A stretch of 13,400 bases of DNA from the NCBI GenBank assembly GCA_021812905.1, contig JAKAMM010000017.1, positions 1 to 13,400 on the forward strand. Reading direction: 5' to 3'. The notes beneath the pieces are model-generated. The model saw only the letters and a program-made list of their open reading frames with translations. It had not been told where the DNA came from and ran no database searches. This document shows, in pieces, positions 1 through 7,107 of the stretch (position 1 is the stretch's first letter; each line of letters begins with the position of its first letter). Source of the stretch: Chloroflexota bacterium. GTDB lineage: Bacteria; Chloroflexota; Anaerolineae; Anaerolineales; Villigracilaceae. The translations under genes were made by a program, and so were the position numbers.

Positions 1-1
1 A

Positions 2-520
2 CCACACGAGATCGACCGCTTCCTGAGCGAAATCAATTTCGCAGAATGGAACGTCCAGCAGGATAAAGGGCGTCCATTCGCGCAGGCGGTTGCTGAGTTG
101 TCGTCAGAGTTCCCGCAACATGCGCGCTTGATCAGCGCCTTCCATGAACATTGGGAGGATTCCATCGTCGGCTCGATTGATGGAACAGTTGTGATTCTTC
201 GGAAACTAAAACAACTCGGATATCCGCTTTACGGATTGAGTAATTGGTCCGCAGAAACTTTCCCGTTGGTTCGAGAAAAGCACACATACTTTGACTTGTT
301 CGATGACATTATAATTTCTGGCGAAGTAAAATTGATCAAGCCCGATCCGCAGATTTTCCGCTTCATGCTGAACAAATTCAAATTGGAGGCGCAGGCTTGT
401 CTCTTCATTGACGACTCAATGGCAAACATCAAAACGGCCAACGAACTTGGTTTTGCGACTATCCACTTTCAATCGCCTGCGCAGCTTGAAATAGAATTAT
501 CCGGGCGTGGCGTTTTATGA
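2..520 (+). CDS. HAD-superfamily hydrolase, 3' part only (5' end outside window)
   Basis: The reading frame is open from base 2 to the TGA at 518-520, so the gene starts left of the window. A TTG at 98 is not a credible start because coding similarity (PHEIDRFLSEINFAEWN) lies upstream of it. Three of the four HAD motifs are visible: motif II in LSNWS (about 235-249), the motif III lysine in KLIKPDPQIF (about 328-357), and motif IV in LFIDDS (about 400-417). The nucleophile DxD motif I should be in the missing N-terminus. The pattern fits the haloacid dehalogenase / YihX-like branch, cytoplasmic Mg-dependent phosphatases acting on small phosphorylated metabolites such as sugar phosphates. The exact substrate cannot be read from the sequence. 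It ends 40 bases before the polyprenyl synthase gene on the same strand, so co-transcription is likely. Confidence 0.85.
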   Translation, partial: PHEIDRFLSEINFAEWNVQQDKGRPFAQAVAELSSEFPQHARLISAFHEHWEDSIVGSIDGTVVILRKLKQLGYPLYGLSNWSAETFPLVREKHTYFDLFDDIIISGEVKLIKPDPQIFRFMLNKFKLEAQACLFIDDSMANIKTANELGFATIHFQSPAQLEIELSGRGVL

Positions 521-560
521 TGATGGAAAAACAACAAATTGCGAATAGGGAAACTTTTTC

Positions 561-1559
561 ATGATCTCGTCTCTGCTCCCCCAGATCGAAGCTGAACTTC
601 AGCGCCAGGTCGCGCGACTTGATTTGCCGCGCACAAAAACCTTTCATGAAATGCTCACCTATCACATGGGCTGGACAGGCGAAGGCGCGGGCGCGGAAGC
701 GCGCGGAAAGCGCATCCGCTCATTGTTGGTTTTGCTTTCAACAGCCGCTTGTGGCGGGAATTGGCTACACGCTTTGCCAGCCGCGGCAGCAGTTGAACTG
801 GTTCATAATTTTTCACTCGCACATGATGATATTCAAGATAATTCGCCAAAGCGCCGGGGCCGCCTCACTGTTTGGAAAAAATGGAATATGCCTCAGGCAA
901 TCAACGTTGGTGATGTACTATTCGTCATTGCAAATCAAGCCATGCTGGATTTGGTAAAAAGCTATCCAACCGAAATCGTTGTCCGCGCCGCAGGTTGTTT
1001 GCATGACACCTGCCTCGCTCTGACCCGCGGCCAGTTCCTCGACATGTCCTATGAAAAACGAAACGATCTGCGCATTGACGATTATTGGCCCATGATCGAA
1101 GACAAGACCGCCGCACTGACCTCAGCCTGTACACAAATTGGTGCGATCCTCGGCAATGCAGACGAGACGATGATCGAGCAATACCGCATCTTCGGCCTGG
1201 ACCTTGGGCTGGCTTTCCAGGTTCAGGACGATATCCTCGGCATCTGGGGCGACGAGGCGCTGACAGGTAAATCTGCGGCCAGCGATTTGGTGGAGGGAAA
1301 GAATTCCCTGCCGGTGTTGTACGGTCTGAGTCAACAGGGAAGATTCGCTCAACGTTGGGCCGCGTCCGCCATACGTCCAGATGAAGTTGCGGGGGTCGCA
1401 AAGATGCTGGCCGATGAAGGCGCGTTTGAATTTGCCCGGGGCGAGTCAAAACGTCTAACTGATCAGGCGTTGGGGGCGTTGAAAAAAGCTAAACCGCACG
1501 GCGAGGCGGGCCAGGCGCTGACCGATCTGGCGCGCAAGTTGCTCAATCGAGAATCTTGA
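561..1559 (+). CDS. Polyprenyl (geranylgeranyl/farnesyl-type) diphosphate synthase
   Basis: This 332-residue protein is a trans-isoprenyl diphosphate synthase, which condenses isopentenyl diphosphate with allylic diphosphates in the cytoplasm to make precursors of quinones, carotenoids or other lipids. The substrate-binding GKR is at residues 49-51. The first Asp-rich motif is DDIQD at 89-93, followed by RRGRLTVW. GQFLDM is at 157-162 and K182-T183 also fits the family. The second Asp-rich motif reads DDILG at 223-227, followed by IWGD, with glycine in place of the last aspartate. I recall this form in several bacterial branches, so it need not mean loss of activity. The residue five before the first motif is Phe84, which suggests a short-chain (C15-C20) product, but this is only an inference. 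The ATG at 561 is preceded by AGGG about ten bases upstream. The 3' end carries the promoter of the tRNA gene that follows. Confidence 0.9.
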   Translation: MISSLLPQIEAELQRQVARLDLPRTKTFHEMLTYHMGWTGEGAGAEARGKRIRSLLVLLSTAACGGNWLHALPAAAAVELVHNFSLAHDDIQDNSPKRRGRLTVWKKWNMPQAINVGDVLFVIANQAMLDLVKSYPTEIVVRAAGCLHDTCLALTRGQFLDMSYEKRNDLRIDDYWPMIEDKTAALTSACTQIGAILGNADETMIEQYRIFGLDLGLAFQVQDDILGIWGDEALTGKSAASDLVEGKNSLPVLYGLSQQGRFAQRWAASAIRPDEVAGVAKMLADEGAFEFARGESKRLTDQALGALKKAKPHGEAGQALTDLARKLLNRES

Positions 1560-1567
1560 TTTATAAT
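1539..1567 (+). promoter_or_regulatory. Sigma70-like promoter for tRNA-Gly, inside the synthase gene end
   Basis: TTGCTC at 1539-1544 and TATAAT at 1562-1567 are separated by 17 bases. The -10 box is perfect and lies ten bases before the first base of the tRNA, so a transcript would begin three or four bases ahead of it. The -35 box and most of the spacer overlap the last codons of the upstream gene. Confidence 0.65.
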
Positions 1568-1577
1568 CCCAGCGCCA

Positions 1578-1649
1578 GCGGGTGTAGTTCAGTGGTAGAA
1601 CGCTTGCTTCCCAAGCAAGATATCGTGGGTTCGAGTCCCATCACCCGCT
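1578..1649 (+). tRNA. tRNA-Gly (anticodon CCC)
   Basis: A complete cloverleaf can be drawn. The acceptor stem is GCGGGTG (1578-1584) with CACCCGC (1642-1648). The D arm is GTTC/GAAC around AGTGGTA. The anticodon stem is CTTGC (1603-1607) with GCAAG (1615-1619), closing a TT-CCC-AA loop with the anticodon at 1610-1612. The T arm is GTGGG-TTCGAGT-CCCAT. The discriminator base is T at 1649, as expected for glycine tRNAs. CCA is not encoded. It would read GGG codons. Confidence 0.96.
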
Positions 1650-1706
1650 CTAAGAATATTCAGTTGTTAAGGTGCTGCTACACTTTGCGACGATAGCCTC
1701 GCCGCT

Positions 1707-1738
1707 GCCCTCCGCGCGCGAACGCGGAGGGCGTTTTT
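1707..1738 (+). terminator. Rho-independent terminator after tRNA-Gly
   Basis: A perfect ten-base-pair GC-rich stem, GCCCTCCGCG (1707-1716) with CGCGGAGGGC (1723-1732), encloses a six-base loop and is followed by GTTTTT. It would end transcription of the tRNA and possibly of the upstream genes. The remaining stretch to the next gene (1739-1922) shows no convincing gene. Confidence 0.9.
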
Positions 1739-1922
1739 GCAAACCTTATTAGCCGACCGGTGAAGATTGAGAGAAACGTTCACGGCGCGACTTCTCAAAG
1801 GCCGCAACATCTTTTTTAGGAATCAATAAAGTGGACGCCAGAGAACATCGTCAAAGGCTTTCCTGTAGGCATGTTTAGCTTCATGCTTGTTGCCAACAAA
1901 ATGCCTTTCGAGGGATCAACAA

Positions 1923-3803
1923 ATGACCACTGACTTAACCTTCATTACAAACGAACAGAATCTAACTCTAAAAGACCGGTTCCAGGTCTTGATCAAGGAC
2001 TCGCGCTTTTTTGATGTTTTGGTGGGATATTTCTTCACTAGCGGGTTTTATGCAATTTATCCTGCGCTGGAAAAGACGGAGAGAGTAAGAATTCTAGTCG
2101 GTATTAGCACGGACAGGAGAACCTACGAACTGGTTACCAATGCCAAAGAAGAAAAGCAATTGGAATTTGTTTTTTCCCATGCCGAGGCCAAGCAGGTAAT
2201 TGAAAATCAGGTTGCCGAGGAAATGGAATTTTCGCAGGATAGCGAATATGTTGAGCGCGGAGTCGTGAAATTTGTTGTTTGGATCAGAACAAAGAAATTA
2301 GAGATTAAGGCTTATCCATCCCAAAACATTCACGCAAAAGTTTACATCGTTACTTTCAATAAAGGCGACCGCGATGTAGGCAGGGTAATTACTGGCTCAA
2401 GCAATTTGACCCAATCGGGACTTGCAGACAATCTTGAATTCAACGTGGAACTGAAAAACAGCGCAGACTACACCTTTGCTAGAAATAAGTTTGAAGAACT
2501 CTGGAAAGATGCGGTTGACGTCAGCGAAAAGTACATCGAGACGATAAACACAAAAACATGGCTGAATCAGGACATCACTCCCTATCAACTTTACCTGAAA
2601 CTCCTGTATGAATATTTCAAGGATGAGCTGAGCCAAACAGATGAAGTATTTGCCAGCTATTTTCCCGAAAACTTCATGAAGCTTGAGTACCAAGAACAAG
2701 CCGTTTTGAATGCCAAGAAAATACTCGAAGAATATGGCGGGGTTTTTATCGCCGATGTCGTAGGCCTGGGAAAGACTTACATCGCAACACTGCTTGCAGG
2801 CCAATTAGATGGAAGAACATTGGTCATTGCTCCGCCTGTGTTGCTTGATCCAGATAATCCGGGTTCATGGAAAAATGCCTTCTCGGATTTCCGAGTTGCC
2901 GCAGACTTTGAGTCTATCGGGAAGCTCGATGATATTCTCGAAAAGGGAACGGAGAAGTATACAAACGTCATCATTGACGAAGCCCATCGCTTTAGGACTG
3001 AAACCAACATGACCTACGAAAAACTTGCCGAGATTTGCCGCGGCAAGCGCGTGGTTTTAGTAACAGCAACTCCTTATAACAATTCGCCCTGGGATATTTT
3101 GAGCGAAATCAAGCTTTTCCAGAACTCGAAGAAAAGCACTATCCCGAATCTACCTGATTTGAATGCCTTCTTTGCTGGGTTGGCAAAAAACCTAAAGGGA
3201 TTGGATCGCCAAAAGGATAACGAAGAATACCTGAGAGTAGTGAAGGAGAATTCAAAAGAAATACGCGAGAAAGTTCTCAAGTATTTGATGGTTCGAAGAA
3301 CAAGGACCGAAATTGTCCACTGGTTTGAAAGGGATTTAAAAAAACAGGGTCTGCGCTTTCCTGAGGTTGCCGCGCCTGAGCCGCTATTCTATGAATTGAA
3401 CGACGAAGAAGACAAGATTTTCGATGCCACAATGGAATTGCTTGCTTCGCAATTCACATACGCTCGTTACACGCCTTTGTTGTATTTGAAAAAACCGCTG
3501 GATCAACTCGAAGAAACAGCCCAAAGGAACATGGGCAAATTCATGAAGATCCTGCTCATCAAAAGGTTGGAAAGCAGTTTCTTCGCGTTCCGAAATTCGA
3601 TTAGCAGGTTTATCAATTCCTACGAGTTATTCATTAGGGAATTTGAAAAAGGCAATGTTTTTACCAGCAAGAAGCATATCAATAAAATATTCGAATATCT
3701 CGAAAACGATGACGACGAATCCGTACAGCAACTTATCGATGAGGACAAAGCAGAAAAACATGCAAGCAGCGCATTCAAGCCTGAGTGTCATTGGCCGTGC
3801 TAA
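1923..3803 (+). pseudogene. PLD-like domain plus SNF2/DEAH-type helicase, truncated by IS21 insertion
   Basis: The start chosen is ATG 1923, with GAGG at 1910-1913 nine bases upstream; a TTG at 1887 has no such site. The N-terminal part resembles phospholipase-D-like domains, with an HxK signature (NIHAKVYI, His at about residue 137) and GSSNLTQSG a little further on. A superfamily 2 helicase core follows: GLGKT with the Walker lysine near residue 284, DEAH at 352-355 and TATP near 381-384. Relatives, as I remember them, are about 1,000 residues or more with a C-terminal helicase domain. Here the native sequence stops at about residue 619, and the last codons (ECHWPC, stop) come from the end of the IS element. 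Helicase motifs IV-VI are therefore missing and the product is very likely inactive. Relatives often sit near restriction or phage-defence genes, but no partner is visible here. Confidence 0.85.
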
Positions 3804-3805
3804 TA

Positions 3806-3937
3806 TGTACCGGTGAGAGTCGCCGGATGTATACCAGGCGGAGTCGCCGGATGTATACCGGGTAGAGTCGGCTGATATATACCAGTCGGAGTCGGCTTAT
3901 GTATACCAGGCGGAGTCGCCGGATGTATATCACCTCG
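3806..3937 (+). repeat. 24-nt tandem repeats in the left end of the IS21 element
   Basis: Four units of 24 bases run head to tail from 3828 to 3923. The consensus is TGTATACC, then about AGGCG, then GAGTCGCCGGA; units 1 and 4 are identical (3828-3851 and 3900-3923). A shorter 22-base unit precedes them (3806-3827), and a decayed partial unit starts at 3924. Multiple terminal repeats are a known IS21 trait and are thought to be transposase binding sites. The right end (about 6551-6590, inverted) has only one full unit and part of another. Confidence 0.85.
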
Positions 3938-3953
3938 TGAATGTGGCACAATG

Positions 3954-3997
3954 CCTCCAGTGATGGTTCGAAGAACCGAACCACTTAGAACTGGAGG
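3954..3997 (+). promoter_or_regulatory. Hairpin that pairs with the istA ribosome binding site
   Basis: CCTCCAGT (3954-3961) is the exact complement of ACTGGAGG (3990-3997), which contains the GGAGG Shine-Dalgarno sequence of istA. Inside it, TGGTTCG (3964-3970) pairs with CGAACCA (3977-3983) around a six-base loop. In an RNA, the ribosome binding site would be inside the stem. This suggests damping of transposase translation, for example from transcripts that enter from outside. The DNA inverted repeat could also be a protein-binding site. Confidence 0.6.
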
Positions 3998-4003
3998 TGC
4001 CAG

Positions 4004-5533
4004 ATGAAGAGGAAGCCTATGAACTACATACAGGAAATCATTCGGCGATTGCAGCTGGGTGAGAGCGAACGCAGAATTGCGCAAGATATGAATATGGCCC
4101 GGCCTACGGTGCGGCGATATAGCAAGCTTGCGAAACAGCAGGGTTACCTGGAGCCGGGCAGTCAGCTTCCAAGCGAAGCCGAACTGCAGGCGGTTTTGGG
4201 AAGCGAGGTGCAGGGAGTGCGCCAAGTCTCGAGCGTCGAGCCTTATCGGAAGCAGGTGGAGGAGTGGCGCAGGCAGGGAGTGGAGATGACTGCCATTTGG
4301 CTGCGGTTGCAGGAGAACTATGGCTTCAAAGGAGCCTATGGGTCGATCCGGCGGTTCATTCACAAGTTGGAACCGAAGCAGGCGGAAGCAGTCGTGCGCG
4401 TTCACAGCGAACCAGGGGAGGATCTTCAGGTGGACTTTGGATTGGCAGGGATGCTCTACGACCCAATCAGCCAACAGCTGAGACGCGCCTATGTGTTCGT
4501 GGCGACATTGTGTTATAGCCGCCACCAATATGCCGAATTGGTCTTTGATCAAAAGACGGGAACGTGGATCGCTCTACATAAACGGGCCTTTGAATTTTTC
4601 GGGGGTGTGCCTAGGCGAGTCATCCCGGACAATTTGAAAGCGGCGGTGATCGAAGTGTTAGTGCATGACCCGGTACTGGGCGAGGCCTATCGGCAACTGG
4701 CGCTGCATTATGGTTTCCTAATCAGTCCCACAATCCCACATACTCCTCAACACAAAGGAAAAGTCGAGAATGGGGTTCACTATGTCCAACGAAACTTCAT
4801 AGCTGGGCAGGAATTTGCCGATGTGCAAGCGGCCAATGGACATTTGCGAGAATGGATTCTCAACACGGCAGGGCTGCGCAAACATGGCACCACCGGTGAA
4901 GCACCGCTGTATCTGTTCAATGAATTTGAGCGAGCCACTTTGCAAGCTCTACCTGCCACACCTTTCCAACTGTTGGAAATCCGCACGGTGAAGGTCCACC
5001 CGGATTGCCACGTGGTGATTGCAGGCAGTTTTTATTCGGTGCCCTTCAAATATGTGGGCCAGGCCCTGGTCGCGCATGTGAGCGAGAAGCTGGTGGAGAT
5101 CTACTCCGAAACAGAATTGGTTTCCAGCCACATGCGTAGCACTCAACCTGGGAAATGGCATACTCACTTGAGCGATTATCCGCCTGCCAAAGCCGCTTAT
5201 TTGATCCGCACTCCGGCCTACTGCCGGGAACTGGCGGCCAAGATCGGCCCATCTGCCCAACAGGTGATCGAATACCTCCTGGCAGACCGGCCGCTCGATC
5301 GGCTGCGCACCGCACAAGCGATCCTGCATCTGGAAGAAAGTGTGGGACCCAAACGCCTGGAAGGTGCCTGCGCACGCGCCCTGTATTTTGGCGTGCTGAA
5401 TTATCGGGAGATCAAGAAGATCCTCAATGCCGCTCTGGATCGTGAGCCCCTGCCACAAATTCAAAATGTGCAGCCAGTACTCAGTCATATCTTTGCCCGG
5501 GCTGAAGAAGAATTCTTTGGAAAGCCCTCCTAA
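4004..5533 (+). CDS. istA: IS21-family transposase IstA
   Basis: This 509-residue DDE transposase has the usual length for IstA and catalyses strand transfer of the element together with IstB. A helix-turn-helix lies near residues 8-45 (IQEIIRRLQLGESERRIAQ). The integrase-like core follows with the candidate triad Asp144 (LQVDFG), Asp209 (IPDNLK) and Glu255 (KGKVEN), in the order typical of the family. ATG 4004 has GGAGGTG a few bases upstream (3993-3999), and this site is held in a hairpin. The reading frame shows no disruption. istB follows on the same strand after an unusually long 198-base gap. Confidence 0.95.
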   Translation: MKRKPMNYIQEIIRRLQLGESERRIAQDMNMARPTVRRYSKLAKQQGYLEPGSQLPSEAELQAVLGSEVQGVRQVSSVEPYRKQVEEWRRQGVEMTAIWLRLQENYGFKGAYGSIRRFIHKLEPKQAEAVVRVHSEPGEDLQVDFGLAGMLYDPISQQLRRAYVFVATLCYSRHQYAELVFDQKTGTWIALHKRAFEFFGGVPRRVIPDNLKAAVIEVLVHDPVLGEAYRQLALHYGFLISPTIPHTPQHKGKVENGVHYVQRNFIAGQEFADVQAANGHLREWILNTAGLRKHGTTGEAPLYLFNEFERATLQALPATPFQLLEIRTVKVHPDCHVVIAGSFYSVPFKYVGQALVAHVSEKLVEIYSETELVSSHMRSTQPGKWHTHLSDYPPAKAAYLIRTPAYCRELAAKIGPSAQQVIEYLLADRPLDRLRTAQAILHLEESVGPKRLEGACARALYFGVLNYREIKKILNAALDREPLPQIQNVQPVLSHIFARAEEEFFGKPS

Positions 5534-5557
5534 TGTTTCACTCCCTCTTGCCTCTTC

Positions 5558-5703
5558 TTGCCCGAGTGAACCGCTTCACGCAGAGCAATTTTCTCGCCTG
5601 CGGCCACCCAGTCAAGGGCTAGGACACCCTTGACTGGAACCCGGCCTCCGGCAATTCGCTCTGCGTATGAAGCGGTTCGACTCAAAGGTGTTCGCCCGGG
5701 CAA
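5558..5703 (+). repeat. Long imperfect inverted repeat between istA and istB
   Basis: The gap between the two genes folds back on itself. The innermost arms are perfect: CCAGTCAAGGG (5608-5618) and CCCTTGACTGG (5627-5637) around an eight-base loop. Outer arms pair GAGTGAACCGCTTCA (5564-5578) with TGAAGCGGTTCGACTC (5668-5683, one bulged base), then CGCAGAGC with GCTCTGCG. A further TTGCCCG (5558-5564) can pair with CGGGCAA (5697-5703), using a 13-base bulge. In the IstA/IstB elements I know, the two genes usually overlap or nearly touch, so this spacer is unusual. Confidence 0.75.
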
Positions 5704-5731
5704 TCATCAACACTATCTAAAGGACAAAACT

Positions 5732-6505
5732 ATGCTGTCTCATCCGCTCTACCCCAAACTGCGCGCACTCCGGCTCTCGGGCATTCTGCAAACCCTGGAT
5801 GTGCGCGCCTCTCAGGCGGTGCAGAATCAGCTGGCGCCTCTGGAGTTCCTAGCTATCCTACTCGATGATGAACTCGAACGCCGAAACCAACAACGCCAGA
5901 TCGAGAGAATGGCTCAATCGGGTTGCAATAACAACCAGACGTTAGCTCATTTTGATTTCTCCGCCGCACCCGGCATCAACCGGATCTTGATCCAGGACTT
6001 GGCGTCCTGCACCTTTATCCAACGTCACGAAAATATTCTCATATGCGGCCCCAGCGGCGTGGGGAAAAGTCACATCGCCAATGCGCTGGCACTCGAAGCC
6101 TTGAAACGAGATCTGCGGGTCCTGATCAAATCCACCCATCACCTGTTGAATGATCTGCAAGTCGCCAGAGCCAATGGTTCGCATGCCCGCCTCTTGTCGC
6201 GCCTCTTGTCTTGCGATTTGCTTGTTCTGGATGATTTCGGTTTGCAGCCCACATCTCCCCAGGCGGCTCAGGATCTCTACGAAATCATCACCGAACGCTA
6301 TGAACGCGCTTCCCTGATCATTACCTCCAATCGTGCTTTTGAAGAATGGGGGGAAGTGTTTGTCAATGATCTCTTGGCCAGTGCAGCGCTCGATCGCCTA
6401 ACCCACCATGTCCACACTCTCATTATCCGCGGCGACAGCTTCCGCCAACGTAGCCGCCGAGTTCCTGCGGGAAAGGAAAATCAAATGACTGAATCAATTT
6501 CTTAA
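5732..6505 (+). CDS. istB: IS21-family transposition helper ATPase IstB
   Basis: This 257-residue AAA+ ATPase is related to DnaC and helps IstA choose and engage target DNA. Walker A is GPSGVGKS at residues 106-113, Walker B is LLVLDDFG at 163-170, and the sensor TSN is at 198-200, followed by the typical FEEWGEVF. ATG 5732 is chosen because AAGGAC lies at the right distance (5720-5725) and the protein then has normal IstB length. The frame is open 34 codons further upstream, but that stretch is the inverted-repeat spacer and is not family-like. The gene looks intact, so the element may be active. Confidence 0.95.
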   Translation: MLSHPLYPKLRALRLSGILQTLDVRASQAVQNQLAPLEFLAILLDDELERRNQQRQIERMAQSGCNNNQTLAHFDFSAAPGINRILIQDLASCTFIQRHENILICGPSGVGKSHIANALALEALKRDLRVLIKSTHHLLNDLQVARANGSHARLLSRLLSCDLLVLDDFGLQPTSPQAAQDLYEIITERYERASLIITSNRAFEEWGEVFVNDLLASAALDRLTHHVHTLIIRGDSFRQRSRRVPAGKENQMTESIS

Positions 6506-6604
6506 ACTATGGCAAACGAAAATCTTAACCCCATCCACATTCATTTGGCTGGTACATTTCAAGGCGACTCTGGGCGGTATACATCAGGCGGCTATTGACA
6601 GTCA

Positions 6605-7046
6605 TGGTCAAGCTGAAAGAAATCCCTTTCAAAGTATAGTCATTCAAAGTAGTTGCCACAACTGAAAGGCGCAGTTACTTCGCAGACGGCAACATTGACT
6701 GAGTGATTACCAATTGCCCAGATGAGACTTTGACCACACAGGCCGCTCAAGAAGCGAGCGACGTGCGCTGGCAAATCGAAGAACTGGATTGCGGACTCAA
6801 ACAATTGACTGGAACCGAAAAATGCCAATGGTCAAAAAACGAACCACTTTGTCTCAAAGGACGCTCACAACGTAATCACATTGCTTGTTGTTATCATGCT
6901 TGGCTTTCTTTGAAAATCAAAGCAGAGACTCTTGGAAAAACACTTTACCAAACCAAAGATAATTTGTTACCAGAGATGATTTGTTGAGCGATTATCTGCG
7001 GGCAGAATTGGCCTCACCTCGAATTCATGCTTTCTTGCCTGCATAA
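6605..7046 (+). pseudogene. Decayed DDE transposase C-terminal remnant (IS4/IS701-like)
   Basis: Starting right at the IS21 end, frame 1 reads VKLKEIPFKV, stop, SFKVVATTERRSYFADGNID, stop, then VITNCPDETLTTQAAQEA. It continues with RWQIEELDCGLKQLTGTEK and RSQRNHIACCYHAWLSLK. This is the C-terminal part of a common type of DDE transposase, where the block around WQIEE carries the last catalytic Glu. An apparent insertion splits the usual CQ...RIQRNHI region (about 6820-6860). The frame ends at TGA 6985, but family-like sequence (DDLLSDYLRAELASPRIHAF) continues in another frame from 6975 to the TAA at 7044-7046. Two stops and a frameshift show it is dead. The 5' two thirds are missing. Family assignment beyond DDE transposase is tentative. 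Confidence 0.75.
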
Positions 7047-7107
7047 GCGAAAGTCCTGGCGCGGGGGATTGCACGATCACCAGTGTAAAAGAAGACTGAA
7101 ACCGCAA

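Larger units (their letters stand above)
3782..6604 (+). mobile_element. IS21-family insertion sequence (about 2.8 kb)
   Basis: The element carries the istA/istB pair. Its ends match as inverted repeats. The left end reads TGAGTGTCATTGGCCG, and the reverse complement of the right end reads TGACTGTCAATAGCCG. The match then continues with a shared GAGTCGCC and TGTATACC-type blocks. If the ends are taken at TGTCA instead, the element is 3786-6600. Both versions give TG...CA termini. I see no target-site duplication next to either version. The left flank is a helicase gene and the right flank a different transposase remnant, so the flanks probably do not represent a simple single insertion. Confidence 0.88.

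Noticed and set aside
925..1449. Long minus-strand frame opposite the polyprenyl synthase gene.
   Set aside because: Arg/Pro-rich shadow with no domain; the plus-strand gene has full family motifs.
1869..1886. Small hairpin GCATG/CATGC before the helicase gene.
   Set aside because: Only five pairs with an eight-base loop and no T tract; likely chance.
1739..1922. A minus-strand stretch reading like a protein end (LIPKKDVAAFEKSRRERFSQS, then VG and stop).
   Set aside because: It is only about 30 codons with no start or ribosome site, and I do not recognise it; it could be a gene remnant but cannot be supported.
3828..3923. Regularly spaced repeats as a CRISPR-like array.
   Set aside because: The units are directly adjacent with no spacers, lie at an IS21 terminus and recur inverted at the other end.
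3775..4552. Two long minus-strand frames encoding octapeptide repeats (YIRRLRLV-like).
   Set aside because: The repeats are the 24-nt units of the IS21 end read backwards, because 24 is a multiple of three. The rest overlaps the intact istA in antisense and has no family features.
5630..5731. A 34-codon N-terminal extension of IstB.
   Set aside because: It lies in the inverted-repeat spacer, has no ribosome site, and the protein has normal family length from ATG 5732.
6601..6615. Search for IS21 target duplication: TCAAGC occurs at both sides (3775-3780 and 6608-6613).
   Set aside because: The copy on the right is three bases away from the element end and the one on the left one base away, so they are not abutting duplications; probably chance.
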